Translations under genes and position numbers: made by a program
In this document: positions 54,214 to 63,810 of the stretch, one piece after another
How the letters are laid out: each line of letters begins with the position of its first letter
How positions within the stretch are numbered: position 1 is the first letter of the stretch
The notes under the pieces: model-generated
Told to the model about the DNA's origin: nothing
The model's database searches: none
What the model saw: only the letters and a program-made list of their open reading frames with translations
NCBI RefSeq assembly: GCF_003171715.1
Contig: NZ_QGHL01000007.1
Span: 372,001-436,000, forward strand
DNA: 64,000 nt
Source of the DNA: Novosphingobium meiothermophilum
GTDB taxonomy: Bacteria; Pseudomonadota; Alphaproteobacteria; Sphingomonadales; Sphingomonadaceae
Reading direction: 5' to 3'

Positions 54214-56715
54214 ATGAAGCTGTCTCCACTTTATGCCTGTGCATCGTTCGTTGCGCTTTCCGCAGCGCTTGGTGCCGCGCCGGTCATGGCGCAGGATGCC
54301 GCGCAGAGCGACGCCGCGCCCGAAGCTGTCGGGCTAGACGCCATCGTCGTGACGGCATCGGGCCGCGACAAGACCCAGCTCAACAGTGCAATTTCGGTCA
54401 GCTCGATTTCGGCTGACACGATCCAGGCAATCCGCCCGACTTCGGAAGCTGAAGTTTTCCGCGCCATTCCGGGCATTCAGGTTGCGGGCACGGCCGGTCC
54501 GGGCGGCAACTCGAACATTGCGGTTCGCGGTCTTCCCGTAGCGACGGGCGGTTCGCCCTTCGTGCAGATCCAGGAAGATGGCCTGCCGACCGTCCTGTTT
54601 GGCGATATCCAGTTCGGCAACAACGACTACTGGACCCGATTCGATGCCTCGGTCGCCAATGTCGAGGGCGTGCGCGGCGGTTCCGCCGGCACTTTTGCCT
54701 CGCAGGCACCGGGCGCGGTCATCAACTACATCAGCCACACCGGCAAGCAGGAAGGCGGTTACGTCTCGATCAACCGCGGTCTGGGCTATGACGAGACGCG
54801 CGTCGACTTCCGTTATGGCGGCCCGATCAACGACACCCTTTATTTCCACGTCGGCGGCTTCGTGAAGAACGGCCGTGGTCCGCTCCAGATGGATTACACG
54901 GTGTCCGATTCCTTCCAGGTCAAGGGTAGCGTCACGAAGGAGTTCGATGAAGGCCGCGGCTACTTTCGCGTGCTCTTCAAGGTGGCCGATACGCAGGAGC
55001 CGAACTATACCGGCTCGCCAGCTCTGGCCACGGTCAACGGGCGCAAGATCAGCAATGTGCGTGCCTTCCCCGGTTTCGATGGGCGTGAAAGCTCGAACTA
55101 TTCGATCTACAATCAGGACTTCCTGATCTACAATCGTGAGGGCAACCTTGAGCGTGTCCGCATGGACGGCATCACCACCAAGGCAACATCGTTCGGCGGC
55201 CAGTTCCACTACGAGTTCGACGGCGGGATCACCGTCGACAACAATATGCGCTATACCGACATGAGTGGCGCCTTTGCTTCGCCGTTCCTGAACGTGGCGC
55301 GGACATCTTCGGTTCTTGGCTCGACGGTCAACGGACGGACGGTGGCTGCCATTCGCTATGCCAGCGGCCCAAAGGCGGGGCAGCTCTTCACCGACACCTA
55401 TCTCGACAACAACGTGAACGTGCGCACCAACATCCGCGACATTGGCAGCTTTGCCAATGATCTGACTGTTGCGGGCAAGTTCGATGTGGCAAGCGGCAAG
55501 CTGACCACCCGCGCTGGTCTGTTTTTTATGAACCAGAAGATCGCGATGGACTGGCACGTCAACAAGTCGCTGCGCGAACTGAACGGCGACAATCCCTCGC
55601 AGCTCGACCTGTTCGACAGTGCGGGCAACAAGCTGACTCAGGCGGGCCAGTCGGGCTACAACAACAACTGGGGTGAATGCTGCGCGCGCGACTATGATCT
55701 GTCCTACGCCAACACTGCGCCCTATCTCTCGCTCGATTTCGATCATGACCAGTTCGGGGTCGATGGCTCGGTGCGCTTCGAGCGCGTGAAGGCCAGTGGC
55801 TATGCCATCGGCGGCGGTTCGGAGTTTCTGGTCAACAGCGGAGGCGTGAACATCCCCACGATAACCGCCAACGGTGTGCGCGAGAACCTCGACTATACCC
55901 GCAGCTATACATCTTGGACGGTGGGCGCCCTGTTCAAGGCCACCCCGAACATCACGATCTTTGCGCGCACCTCGCGCGGCGGCCGCTTCAACAGCGATCG
56001 TCAGACGCTGGGCGGCAAGATCCGCAACGACGGGGCACTGTGCACTTCCGCCGATATCGGGCGCAATGGCTGCTCGGCTGATGGCGTGACGCCCTCGGTC
56101 GATTTCGTGACCCAGCACGAACTGGGTGTGAAGAGCCGCGGTGATCTGCTGGGCGGCAGGTTCACGATGGAAATGACGCTGCTCAAGGGCAACTTCAAGC
56201 AATCGACCTACGAACTTTCGGCAACCCGCTGCCCCGGCGGTTCGGGTGGATGCGTGATCGACGCCAAGTTCAAGTCGACCGGCGCGGAGTTCTTCGCAAC
56301 CTATCGCAACGGCGGCTTCAGCTTCACCGGCAACGCCACCTATTCGAAGGCGCGCCGCCAGGCTGCCGGGGCAACCGCGTTCAGCCGTGCACCGGGCCTG
56401 CCGGATCTGATCTATACCGCATCGGCCAACTATGACTTCGGTGATCTGGTCACGCTGGGCCTTGCGGTCACGGGCCAGACCAGCTCGATCGATGATGCCG
56501 GTTTCGAGTATCCGGGCAACGCGATCTTCAACCCGTCGATCCGCGTCTATCCCATCCGCAACCTCGAACTCGGATTGCAGGTTTACAACGTGTTCAACAC
56601 GTTCGACCTGCGCGGTAACGGCAACGTGGTCGATCCGTCGGTTTCGCCCACGGTCATCTCCGGCGCTCCGGCACTTGGCCGCACGGTGTCGGCCTCGGTC
56701 CGTTACAACTTCTGA
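54214..56715 (+). CDS. TonB-dependent outer-membrane receptor (sugar locus)
   Basis: This 833-residue receptor has a signal peptide ending APVMAQ, a plug beginning LDAIVVTASGRDKTQLN and continuing PTSEAEVFRAIPGIQVAGTA, and a barrel ending RTVSASVRYNF with terminal Phe. The receptor lacks the TAQKR form of the catabolic-locus receptor and is only distantly similar to it. Its place beside a LacI repressor and sucrose enzymes points to uptake of sucrose or fructo-oligosaccharides, similar in logic to SuxA of Xanthomonas. GGGAGGAAAT is an ideal ribosome binding site. Confidence 0.94.
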   Translation: MKLSPLYACASFVALSAALGAAPVMAQDAAQSDAAPEAVGLDAIVVTASGRDKTQLNSAISVSSISADTIQAIRPTSEAEVFRAIPGIQVAGTAGPGGNSNIAVRGLPVATGGSPFVQIQEDGLPTVLFGDIQFGNNDYWTRFDASVANVEGVRGGSAGTFASQAPGAVINYISHTGKQEGGYVSINRGLGYDETRVDFRYGGPINDTLYFHVGGFVKNGRGPLQMDYTVSDSFQVKGSVTKEFDEGRGYFRVLFKVADTQEPNYTGSPALATVNGRKISNVRAFPGFDGRESSNYSIYNQDFLIYNREGNLERVRMDGITTKATSFGGQFHYEFDGGITVDNNMRYTDMSGAFASPFLNVARTSSVLGSTVNGRTVAAIRYASGPKAGQLFTDTYLDNNVNVRTNIRDIGSFANDLTVAGKFDVASGKLTTRAGLFFMNQKIAMDWHVNKSLRELNGDNPSQLDLFDSAGNKLTQAGQSGYNNNWGECCARDYDLSYANTAPYLSLDFDHDQFGVDGSVRFERVKASGYAIGGGSEFLVNSGGVNIPTITANGVRENLDYTRSYTSWTVGALFKATPNITIFARTSRGGRFNSDRQTLGGKIRNDGALCTSADIGRNGCSADGVTPSVDFVTQHELGVKSRGDLLGGRFTMEMTLLKGNFKQSTYELSATRCPGGSGGCVIDAKFKSTGAEFFATYRNGGFSFTGNATYSKARRQAAGATAFSRAPGLPDLIYTASANYDFGDLVTLGLAVTGQTSSIDDAGFEYPGNAIFNPSIRVYPIRNLELGLQVYNVFNTFDLRGNGNVVDPSVSPTVISGAPALGRTVSASVRYNF

Positions 56716-56777
56716 TGCCGGGCATGGCGGCGCCCTGCAAAGGTGCGCTGCCATCCCCGCTTCGGGTCGCAAGGCAG

Positions 56778-56811
56778 GGCGGGCTGAGTGCGCGACGCGC
56801 CTCTGCCCGCC
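56778..56811 (+). terminator. Weak hairpin after the TonB receptor
   Basis: GGCGGGC (56778-56784) pairs with GCCCGCC (56805-56811), followed by ATTGTCTTC. It lies in the 180-bp gap before the halogenase gene and could limit readthrough from the strongly expressed receptor gene. Confidence 0.35.
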
Positions 56812-56895
56812 ATTGTCTTCGGGTTCACGTTTCCACATCGCCGCAAGAGCGATAGGGAGCGACTGACGAGAGGGCGCTAGGCAAAGGCAGGCCGC

Positions 56896-58401
56896 ATGAC
56901 AAATCCCGACCTTCTGATCCGCAGCATTGCCATTGTGGGAGGCGGCACGGCAGGCTGGATGACAGCCGCGGCCCTCGCACAGGCGCTCAGGCACAATTGC
57001 GCCATCACGCTGATCGAATCCGACGAGATCGGGACTGTCGGCGTGGGAGAGGCAACCATTCCGCCGATCCGCACCTTCAACGAGACCTTGCAGATCGACG
57101 AGCGCGAATTTGTTCGCAGAACGCAGGGTTCATTCAAGCTCGGCATCGAGTTCGTCAACTGGGGCAGCCTCGGTAACCGCTATTTTCACCCGTTCGGACC
57201 GCACGGGCGCGCCTTCGACATTGTCAGCCTGCACCACTACTGGTTGCGTGCGAGGGAGGCCGGAGAAAGAGCGCCGCTCGACGATCACTCCATGGCGTGG
57301 GCGCTGGCGAAGGAAAATCGCTTCGCCCGGCCATCGCCCGATCAGCGGCACGTTCTTTCAACTTTCGACTATGCCTATCACTTCGACGCCGGACTCTATG
57401 CCCGGTTCCTGCGCGAATATGCCGAAGCGAAGGGCGTTGTGCGGATCGAGGGCAAGGTCGCAAGCGTTGGCCAGAACGCCGAGAACGGCTTTGTCACCGG
57501 TGTGACACTGGAGGACGGACGCACGATCGATGCAGAACTTTTCGTGGACTGCTCCGGTTTTCGTGGCCTGCTGATCGAGGGGGCTTTGAAGGCGGGCTAT
57601 GAGGACTGGACTCACTGGCTGCCCTGTGACCGGGCGGTGGCCGTGCCGTGCGAGAATGCCGGGCCGCTCACGCCCTACACGCGATCGACCGCGCAGGAAG
57701 CGGGCTGGCAATGGCGCATTCCCCTGCAACATCGCACGGGCAACGGCTACGTGTTTTGCAGCCATTTCCTGTCCGAGGAGGAGGCCGCAGTCAGGCTGAT
57801 GGCGCGTCTTGACGGAAAGGCGCTTGGCGAACCGCGCCCGCTGCGCTTCGTGACAGGACGGCGCAAGGCGTTCTGGGACAGGAATGTCGTGGCGGTGGGG
57901 TTGTCGAGCGGCTTCATGGAGCCGCTCGAATCCACATCGATCCACCTCATTCAGGCCGGCATTTCCAAGCTGCTCGCGCTTTTTCCCGATCGCACTTTCG
58001 ATCCGCTGGTGATCGAGGAATACAACAGGATCGCGGTCAACGAGTTCGAGCGCATCCGCGATTTCCTGATTCTGCATTACAAGCTGACCACCCGCACCGA
58101 CAGCGAGCTTTGGCGCTATTGTGCGAACATGCCTGTCCCCGATACGCTTCTCACCAAGATCGAGCATTTCCGCCGCTATGGCAGACTGGTGCAGCGCGAT
58201 GCCGATCTGTTCGGCGCGCCATCGTGGCTTGCGGTGCATGTGGGGCAGGACAATATTCCGGAGCGCACCGATCCGCTGGCCGATTATCGTGGCATCGACG
58301 GGCGCGACTGGCTGGCAAAGCTGCGCGCGGCAATGCACCACGCCGCCTTGCAGCAGCCAGCGCATGAGGACTTCATCGCCGCCCATTGCAAGGCGGGATA
58401 G
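56896..58401 (+). CDS. Flavin-dependent tryptophan halogenase-family protein
   Basis: This 501-residue protein keeps the main halogenase features: FAD motif [17 protein letters not shown] (residues 11-27), the lysine of [12 protein letters not shown] (K81, matching the catalytic Lys), the WQWRIP form of the WxWxIP motif (271-276) and [14 protein letters not shown] (339-352) with the conserved Glu. Homologues beside TonB receptors in Caulobacterales and xanthomonads have been tested; some halogenate free indoles weakly. The natural substrate of this group is unknown. It stands 180 bp after a receptor gene and ten bases before an oxygenase gene. Confidence 0.93.
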   Translation: MTNPDLLIRSIAIVGGGTAGWMTAAALAQALRHNCAITLIESDEIGTVGVGEATIPPIRTFNETLQIDEREFVRRTQGSFKLGIEFVNWGSLGNRYFHPFGPHGRAFDIVSLHHYWLRAREAGERAPLDDHSMAWALAKENRFARPSPDQRHVLSTFDYAYHFDAGLYARFLREYAEAKGVVRIEGKVASVGQNAENGFVTGVTLEDGRTIDAELFVDCSGFRGLLIEGALKAGYEDWTHWLPCDRAVAVPCENAGPLTPYTRSTAQEAGWQWRIPLQHRTGNGYVFCSHFLSEEEAAVRLMARLDGKALGEPRPLRFVTGRRKAFWDRNVVAVGLSSGFMEPLESTSIHLIQAGISKLLALFPDRTFDPLVIEEYNRIAVNEFERIRDFLILHYKLTTRTDSELWRYCANMPVPDTLLTKIEHFRRYGRLVQRDADLFGAPSWLAVHVGQDNIPERTDPLADYRGIDGRDWLAKLRAAMHHAALQQPAHEDFIAAHCKAG

Positions 58402-58410
58402 AGATCAGGC

Positions 58411-59784
58411 GTGAGCGAGGGGCATGCCCTGATGCAGCAGGCCGTCATGCTGCGCGAGGCGCAGGACATGGCAGGCGCGATCGAGGCGATCAGGGGCGCA
58501 CATCGCCTTGCGCCCGATGATCCGAACATTGCCCTCGGCCTCGCGCAGATTTCCTTCGAGGCCGGACTGCCCGCTGCCACGCTCTATGCCCGCGCCGCAG
58601 ACCTTGCGCAGGGCCGCCTTGATGTTCAACGCAGCCACGCCGTCGCGCTGGCCGCCGAAGGCGCGGTGGCCGAAGCTGATGCATTGCTGGCGCGCCTGCT
58701 CGAAAGCTATCCCGGATGGATCGAGGGGCATCGCTGCCTGTCCGGAATACGGACCACCGCAGGCGATCCGGATTTCGCTCGCAGTTTTGCCGAAGCGGTG
58801 CAGCGCAGACCCGAAGACTTTGCGCTGCGCATGGCATGGTTTCATGTTCTGGCAACTGCCCGCCAGTGGGAGCCTGCCCGGCAGGTCATTGCCGAGGCTG
58901 AGGCTGCGCTGGGCGAGCGTCAGGCATCTCTTCTGGGCAAGCTGTTCATCGCCAGCGAAAGCGGCGAAGAGGCGGACAATCCGGCCCTGTTCGATGGCGT
59001 TGAGCAAATCGCTGACGTTGGACTGGACATTGCCCGCGCGCGCCACTTCCTGCGCACGGGGCAGGCCGCCCGCGCGCGCGATGTCTGTGCGCGGCACCTT
59101 GGCGCGCCGACCATCCGCGCTTTCTGGGCCTATCTTTCGCTCGCATGGCGATTGCTGGATGACGCGCGTGCCGACTGGCTCGATGGCGGGATGCGCCATG
59201 TGTGCCATTACGATCTGGACTTCACCGCTGATGAGTTGACCCGGCTTTCCGCCTGCCTGCGCTCGCTCCACACGATGCAGCAGCCGTGGCATGAGCAATC
59301 GGTGCGGGGCGGAACGCAGACCGAACGGCCGCTTCTGCTGCGGCTCGATCCGGTCATTGCCGGTGTTCGCCGCAAGATCGAGGCAGCGGTGCGCAGCTAC
59401 ATTGCACGTCTGCCACCGCCCGATCCTGCGCACCCGCTGCTTGCGGCACCGCGCGGCCTGTTCCGCTTCGCCGGGAGCTGGTCGGTGCGGCTGCGTCCTG
59501 GCGGCTATCATGCGGTGCACACCCATCCGATGGGCTGGATCTCTTCGGCGCTTTACGTGACCGTGCCCCGGCCGGAACAGCGCGGCCCGGCGCCTGCCGG
59601 AAATCTGCACTTCGGTGCGCCCCCGCCAGAACTCGCCCTGCCGCTTGAACCCTATGGCGAAATTGTGCCCCAGCCGGGCAGGCTGGCCCTATTCCCGTCC
59701 ACCATGTGGCATGGCACGGTGCCCTTCGATGATGGCGAACGCATGACCATCGCCTTCGATATCGTTCCCGTCATGAAAGCCTGA
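58411..59784 (+). CDS. TPR-repeat protein with C-terminal 2OG-Fe(II) oxygenase domain
   Basis: This 457-residue protein starts with a GTG at 58411. Residues 1 to about 230 are helical repeats of TPR type (MQQAVMLREAQDMAGAIEAI, LLARLLESYPGWIEGH and so on). The last about 150 residues match the 2OG-FeII_Oxy_5 family: SVRLRPGGYHAVHTHPMGWI, SSALYVTVP and LALFPSTMWHGTVPFDDGER, with His ligands and a 2-oxoglutarate-binding Arg. It begins ten bases after the halogenase gene and ends four bases before GH32. It may hydroxylate a protein or peptide; the target is unknown. Confidence 0.85.
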   Translation: MSEGHALMQQAVMLREAQDMAGAIEAIRGAHRLAPDDPNIALGLAQISFEAGLPAATLYARAADLAQGRLDVQRSHAVALAAEGAVAEADALLARLLESYPGWIEGHRCLSGIRTTAGDPDFARSFAEAVQRRPEDFALRMAWFHVLATARQWEPARQVIAEAEAALGERQASLLGKLFIASESGEEADNPALFDGVEQIADVGLDIARARHFLRTGQAARARDVCARHLGAPTIRAFWAYLSLAWRLLDDARADWLDGGMRHVCHYDLDFTADELTRLSACLRSLHTMQQPWHEQSVRGGTQTERPLLLRLDPVIAGVRRKIEAAVRSYIARLPPPDPAHPLLAAPRGLFRFAGSWSVRLRPGGYHAVHTHPMGWISSALYVTVPRPEQRGPAPAGNLHFGAPPPELALPLEPYGEIVPQPGRLALFPSTMWHGTVPFDDGERMTIAFDIVPVMKA

Positions 59785-59787
59785 AAG

Positions 59788-61110
59788 ATGCGCCCGCGTT
59801 ATCATTATGCCCCGGCCGCCAACTGGCTCAGCGATCCCAACGGGTTGGTCTGGGCCAATGGCGAATGGCACATGTTCTATCAGTATAACCCGTTTGGCGA
59901 AGATTGGGGGCACATGTCGTGGGGCCATGCCACGAGCCGCGATCTGGCGCGCTGGCAGGAACTGCCTGTGGCGCTGGAAGAGGCGGACAGCACGATGATC
60001 TTTTCCGGTTCGGCGGTGATTGATCGCGATGATACAGCCGGGTTCGGGCACGGGGCCATGATCGCCGTCTATACCGGTGCGCGGACGGACCGGCAGCACC
60101 AGTTCCAGTGCATTGCCGCCAGCACCGATTGCGGACGAACCTTTGCGAAGTTTGCCGGCAATCCCGTTCTCGACAGGCAGATGGCTGATTTTCGCGATCC
60201 CAATGTCTTCTGGCATGCGCCATCGGGCCAGTGGGTCATGGTGGTGGTCCTTTCCGACGAGAACCGTGCCTTGCTCTACGGCTCGGTCGATCTGAAGCGC
60301 TGGCACGAACTTTCGCAGATCCCGCAGGACGGCGCGCCGGGGCATTTGTGGGAATGCCCTTTTCTGATTCAGCTTCCGGTCGAGGGAACGGACGCGACGC
60401 GCTGGCTGTTCAAGGTGGACGTGCTTTCAGGCGCGCCGGGATCGGGTGCGCTCTATCGTGTCGGCCAGTTCGACGGGGTGCGGTTCGTGCCTGAAACGGG
60501 CTGGCAGGTGGCCGACCATGGTGACGAGTTCTATGCCGCAATCGGCTGGATGGAACCACGCGATGCGGCGGGGCGTCCGGCATGGATTGCGTGGATGGGC
60601 AATCATGCCGTGCAGAAGCACTTGCCCCAGCAGGGCTGGCGGGGCGCGATGAGCCTGCCGCGCAGGCTGTCGCTTCGCCAATCAGGCGGGGGATTTAAGC
60701 TTGTGCAGCAGATTGAACCGGCGTGTCGTGCCCTGTTCGGCGCGGCAGAGCCTTTGCTGCTGGCGCAAGGGTGCTCTCCGCTGGCATCGGCCGCCCTTAT
60801 AGAACTGCCCGCAGAGCAGGATGTGCGCCTTGATCTGGCGGATTATCTGGGACGCAGCATTTCGTGCAGCATAGCAGGCGGCGTGCTGGCCGTTCAACGC
60901 ACCGATCCCGTAACCCCGCAGCTTGATCGAAGCTGCAAAATGCACCTTGGCACGGGGCCGGTGGAGTTGTGGATCGACAGCGGCAGCATCGAAGTGATCG
61001 CCAATGGCGGGGCGCAGTGCCTCACCTTGCAGCACCGTATGGCGGGCGAAGCCTATGCGATGCGGGGCGAGGGTTTCGCTAGATTTCGCTATCTGCTTAG
61101 CAGCGCCTGA
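59788..61110 (+). CDS. GH32 beta-fructosidase (invertase/levanase type)
   Basis: This 440-residue enzyme has the GH32 nucleophile in NWLSDPNGLVW (D16), FRDPNVFW (RDP at 136-138) and HLWECPFLIQL (acid/base E189), then a C-terminal beta-sandwich. It cleaves terminal fructose from sucrose, inulin or levan. There is no signal peptide, so it acts on imported material or short fructans in the cytoplasm. Its last 22 bases overlap the 3' end of the convergent fructokinase gene. It follows the oxygenase gene by three bases. Confidence 0.94.
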   Translation: MRPRYHYAPAANWLSDPNGLVWANGEWHMFYQYNPFGEDWGHMSWGHATSRDLARWQELPVALEEADSTMIFSGSAVIDRDDTAGFGHGAMIAVYTGARTDRQHQFQCIAASTDCGRTFAKFAGNPVLDRQMADFRDPNVFWHAPSGQWVMVVVLSDENRALLYGSVDLKRWHELSQIPQDGAPGHLWECPFLIQLPVEGTDATRWLFKVDVLSGAPGSGALYRVGQFDGVRFVPETGWQVADHGDEFYAAIGWMEPRDAAGRPAWIAWMGNHAVQKHLPQQGWRGAMSLPRRLSLRQSGGGFKLVQQIEPACRALFGAAEPLLLAQGCSPLASAALIELPAEQDVRLDLADYLGRSISCSIAGGVLAVQRTDPVTPQLDRSCKMHLGTGPVELWIDSGSIEVIANGGAQCLTLQHRMAGEAYAMRGEGFARFRYLLSSA

Positions 61111-61988
61111 CGGCCCAGTTCGATGGCGCCGGTAATGCCGGCATCGTCGCCAAGGCCGGGAGTGACGATATAGCGCTCAAGCCCCGGATCAAGCCGGGGA
61201 TGGCGCACATATCCGGCCAGTGCTCTTTCGGTCTGCTCGCGAACGGCCTCGATCAGTCCGGCAGCCTTCATCACTCCGCCACCGAAGATCAGCCGGTCGG
61301 GCATGTGCAGCAGGACCAGTGTGCTGGCAAGGTGCGCGATATAGCCCGCGACGAGATCGACTTCTTCCGGGCCGAGCCGGTCGAGACTTTTGCCCCAGCG
61401 CTGCTCGATGGCTGGCCCGCAGGCCAGCCCTTCGAGGCAATTGCCATGAAACGGGCAGATGCCCTCGAACGCATCGCGCGAGCGGTCATGCGGGGGGCGG
61501 ATGTGCCCGCTTTCGAAGTGGGAAATGCCCATGATTGATCGCCCTTCATGGACAACGCCCGTGCCGATGCCCGTGCCGATGGTGGTATAGGCCAGGGTGC
61601 GGCAGCCTTGGCCTGCACCTTCGAGCCATTCTCCGATGGCCGCACCGTTCACGTCGGTATCAACCTTGATCGGCGCCCCGAAGCTGCCAAGCGCATCGTG
61701 AAAGCGCGCCCCCGCCCAGCCCGGCTTGGGGGTGGTGGTAAAGGTGCCATAAGCTGCCGAGCAGGGATCAATGTCAATCGGCCCGAAGCTCGCCACGCCA
61801 AAGGCGGAAATGGGACCATGCTGCGCGCTGCTTTCGGCAAAGAAGCTCTGCATTGCAGGCCAGGTCTGCTCAGGCGTGTTGGTGGGAATGCGCACGCGGG
61901 CGAGGATAGTGCCATCGCGCCGTGCCAGCGCGAGCACGAACTTGGTGCCGCCTGCCTCGACCGCTCCGATCAGACCCTCCTCGCTCAT
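61089..61988 (-). CDS. ROK-family fructokinase
   Basis: This 299-residue kinase has the ATP-binding IGAVEAGGTKFVLALARRDG, the substrate region VDTDVNGAAIGEWLEGAG, TIGTGIGTGVV and a zinc site in ESGHIRPPH with CPFHGNCLEG (Cys-x-x-His-x-x-x-Cys form). This matches the fructokinase branch of the ROK family. It phosphorylates fructose released by the GH32 and GH68 enzymes. Divergent from the GH13 gene across a 181-bp gap with an operator-like site at 62048. Confidence 0.92.
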   Translation of the reverse strand: MSEEGLIGAVEAGGTKFVLALARRDGTILARVRIPTNTPEQTWPAMQSFFAESSAQHGPISAFGVASFGPIDIDPCSAAYGTFTTTPKPGWAGARFHDALGSFGAPIKVDTDVNGAAIGEWLEGAGQGCRTLAYTTIGTGIGTGVVHEGRSIMGISHFESGHIRPPHDRSRDAFEGICPFHGNCLEGLACGPAIEQRWGKSLDRLGPEEVDLVAGYIAHLASTLVLLHMPDRLIFGGGVMKAAGLIEAVREQTERALAGYVRHPRLDPGLERYIVTPGLGDDAGITGAIELGRQALLSR

Positions 61989-62047
61989 GCCGTCATCCTC
62001 TTGTTCTGCAAGCTCACGCTGCGACGTTGCAGAAACCGCGCATGACT

Positions 62048-62061
62048 GCAATCGATGCGCA
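62048..62061. promoter_or_regulatory. LacI-type operator variant TGCAATCGATGCGC
   Basis: The site shares TGCAATCGAT with the operator at 48058 but the right half is imperfect. It lies in the gap between the divergent fructokinase and GH13 genes, about 60 bp from the former and 110 bp from the latter, so it could regulate both. Confidence 0.45.
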
Positions 62062-62169
62062 TACGAATATTGCTGGGGTTGAAGGCCAGTTCCGTCGTTC
62101 TGCGGCTGCCAAATTGTGCGCTGGCCCCTAAAGTGCGGCAACACCCTCTCTCACGGACATTGAAACGCG

Positions 62170-63810
62170 ATGACAACGCCCGATACCGCCGCAGGCAAGA
62201 TGTCCACTCCGGATGCGGCCGCCGTTCCGTGGTGGCGCGGCGCAGCGATTTACCAGATCTATCCGCGCAGCTTCTGCGATTCCAACGGGGACGGCATTGG
62301 CGATCTGCCGGGCATTACGTCACGGCTCGATCATGTTGCGCGTCTTGGCGTCGATGCCATTTGGGTTTCGCCGTTCTTCACCTCTCCGATGAAGGATTTC
62401 GGCTACGACGTGGCCGATTACTGCGGCATCGATCCCATCTTCGGCACGCTTGACGATTTCGATGCCATGGTGACGCGCGCGCACGAGCTGGGGCTGAAGG
62501 TCACGATCGATCAGGTCTATGCCCATACATCTGACCAGCACCCATGGTTCGCGCAAAGCAGGCAGGATCGGACCAACCCCAAGGCCGACTGGTATGTCTG
62601 GGCCGATCCCAAGCCCGACGGCTCGCCGCCGTCGAACTGGCAATCTGTGTTCGGCGGCCCCGCGTGGACATGGGATGCGCGTCGGCGACAGTATTACCTG
62701 CACAACTTTCTTTCCAGCCAGCCTCAGATCAACGCGCACAACCCGCAGGTGCAGGAGGCTCTGCTTGGCGTAATGCGTTTCTGGCTTGATCGCGGGGTCG
62801 ATGGCTTCCGGCTCGATGCGCTGAACTTCCTGATGCACGACCAGACCCTGCGCGACAATCCGCCGGCGCCCGACGATGGCCGCCGCAAGACGCGCCCGTT
62901 CGACTACCAGCTAAAGCTCTACAACCAGTCGCACCCCGACATCATCCGTTTCATCCGGCGTGTGCGAAGGCTTTGCGATGAATATGGAGCGGTGTTCACC
63001 GTTGCCGAAGTGGGCGGCGATCTGGCCGAGACCGAGATGAAGGCCTTCACGGCCGGTAACGACCATCTCAACAGCGCCTATGGCTTTGACTTTCTCTATG
63101 CCGACAGGCTGACTCCGGGAATCGTGAAGCAAGCAGTCGAGAAATGGCCCGATGCGCCGGGGATTGGCTGGCCAAGCTGGGCTTTCGAAAACCACGATGC
63201 GCCGCGCGCGCTTTCGCGGTGGTGCGCTCCTGAGCACCGCGAGGCGTTCGCGCGGGTCAAGGCCATGCTCTTTGCATCGCTGCGGGGGAACATCATCGTC
63301 TATCAGGGCGAGGAACTGGGCCTCGTGCAGGTCGACATCCCTTACGAGCAGTTGCAGGATCCCGAAGCGATCGCGAACTGGCCGCTGACACTTTCGCGCG
63401 ATGGTGCGCGCACGCCGATGCCATGGGCGGTGCAGGCAGCGCAAGGCGGGTTCAGCGCGAGTGCGCCGTGGTTGCCGCTGGGCGAAGAGAACCTTGCACA
63501 GGCGGTCGATCGTCAGAAAGCAGATGCTGATTCGCTGCTCAACCTGACGACACGCCTGCTGGCGCTGCGGCGCGCCAATCCGGCTATGCGGATCGGCAGC
63601 TGCGATGTTCTCCATGCAGACGAATGCCTGCTTGTCATCCGGCGGGTTTCCGGTAAACAATCGATTGCAGGATTGTTCAACCTTGCGTCGTTTCCGGTAG
63701 TCTGGCCGCAGGAACTGGCGCTTGACGGACAGGAACTCGCGTCGGTCAACGGCGCGGCAATCGGGCGGCTCCCGCCATTCGGCGCGCTGCTGATCGAAGA
63801 GAGGATCTGA
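62170..63810 (+). CDS. GH13 (subfamily 23-like) alpha-glucosidase
   Basis: This 546-residue enzyme has the four GH13 regions: IDQVYAHTSDQHPWF, GVDGFRLDALNFLMHDQTLR (nucleophile D216), FTVAEVGGD (acid/base E280) and FENHDAPRALSRW (D343). The DQVYAHTSDQHPWF block and the GFRLDALNF form match exo-acting alpha-glucosidases such as Halomonas HaG and Xanthomonas XgtA of subfamily 23, which act on sucrose, maltose and can transglucosylate. No signal peptide is seen. The stop overlaps the GH97 start by one base. Confidence 0.92.
   Translation: MTTPDTAAGKMSTPDAAAVPWWRGAAIYQIYPRSFCDSNGDGIGDLPGITSRLDHVARLGVDAIWVSPFFTSPMKDFGYDVADYCGIDPIFGTLDDFDAMVTRAHELGLKVTIDQVYAHTSDQHPWFAQSRQDRTNPKADWYVWADPKPDGSPPSNWQSVFGGPAWTWDARRRQYYLHNFLSSQPQINAHNPQVQEALLGVMRFWLDRGVDGFRLDALNFLMHDQTLRDNPPAPDDGRRKTRPFDYQLKLYNQSHPDIIRFIRRVRRLCDEYGAVFTVAEVGGDLAETEMKAFTAGNDHLNSAYGFDFLYADRLTPGIVKQAVEKWPDAPGIGWPSWAFENHDAPRALSRWCAPEHREAFARVKAMLFASLRGNIIVYQGEELGLVQVDIPYEQLQDPEAIANWPLTLSRDGARTPMPWAVQAAQGGFSASAPWLPLGEENLAQAVDRQKADADSLLNLTTRLLALRRANPAMRIGSCDVLHADECLLVIRRVSGKQSIAGLFNLASFPVVWPQELALDGQELASVNGAAIGRLPPFGALLIEERI
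63658..63667. promoter_or_regulatory. Perfect CAATCGATTG within the GH13 gene, before GH97
   Basis: The ten-base palindrome recurs inside the coding sequence (flanks AAA and CAG), about 140 bp before the GH97 start. It may be a secondary operator for GH97 or a roadblock site, but could be chance, as it encodes the residues Lys-Gln-Ser-Ile-Ala. Confidence 0.35.

Noticed and set aside
54334..56994. Open frame of over 880 codons on the minus strand opposite the sugar-locus TonB receptor
   Set aside because: It is the antisense shadow of a receptor with clear plug and barrel features. Long antisense frames are common in GC-rich DNA, and its translation shows no recognisable domain.
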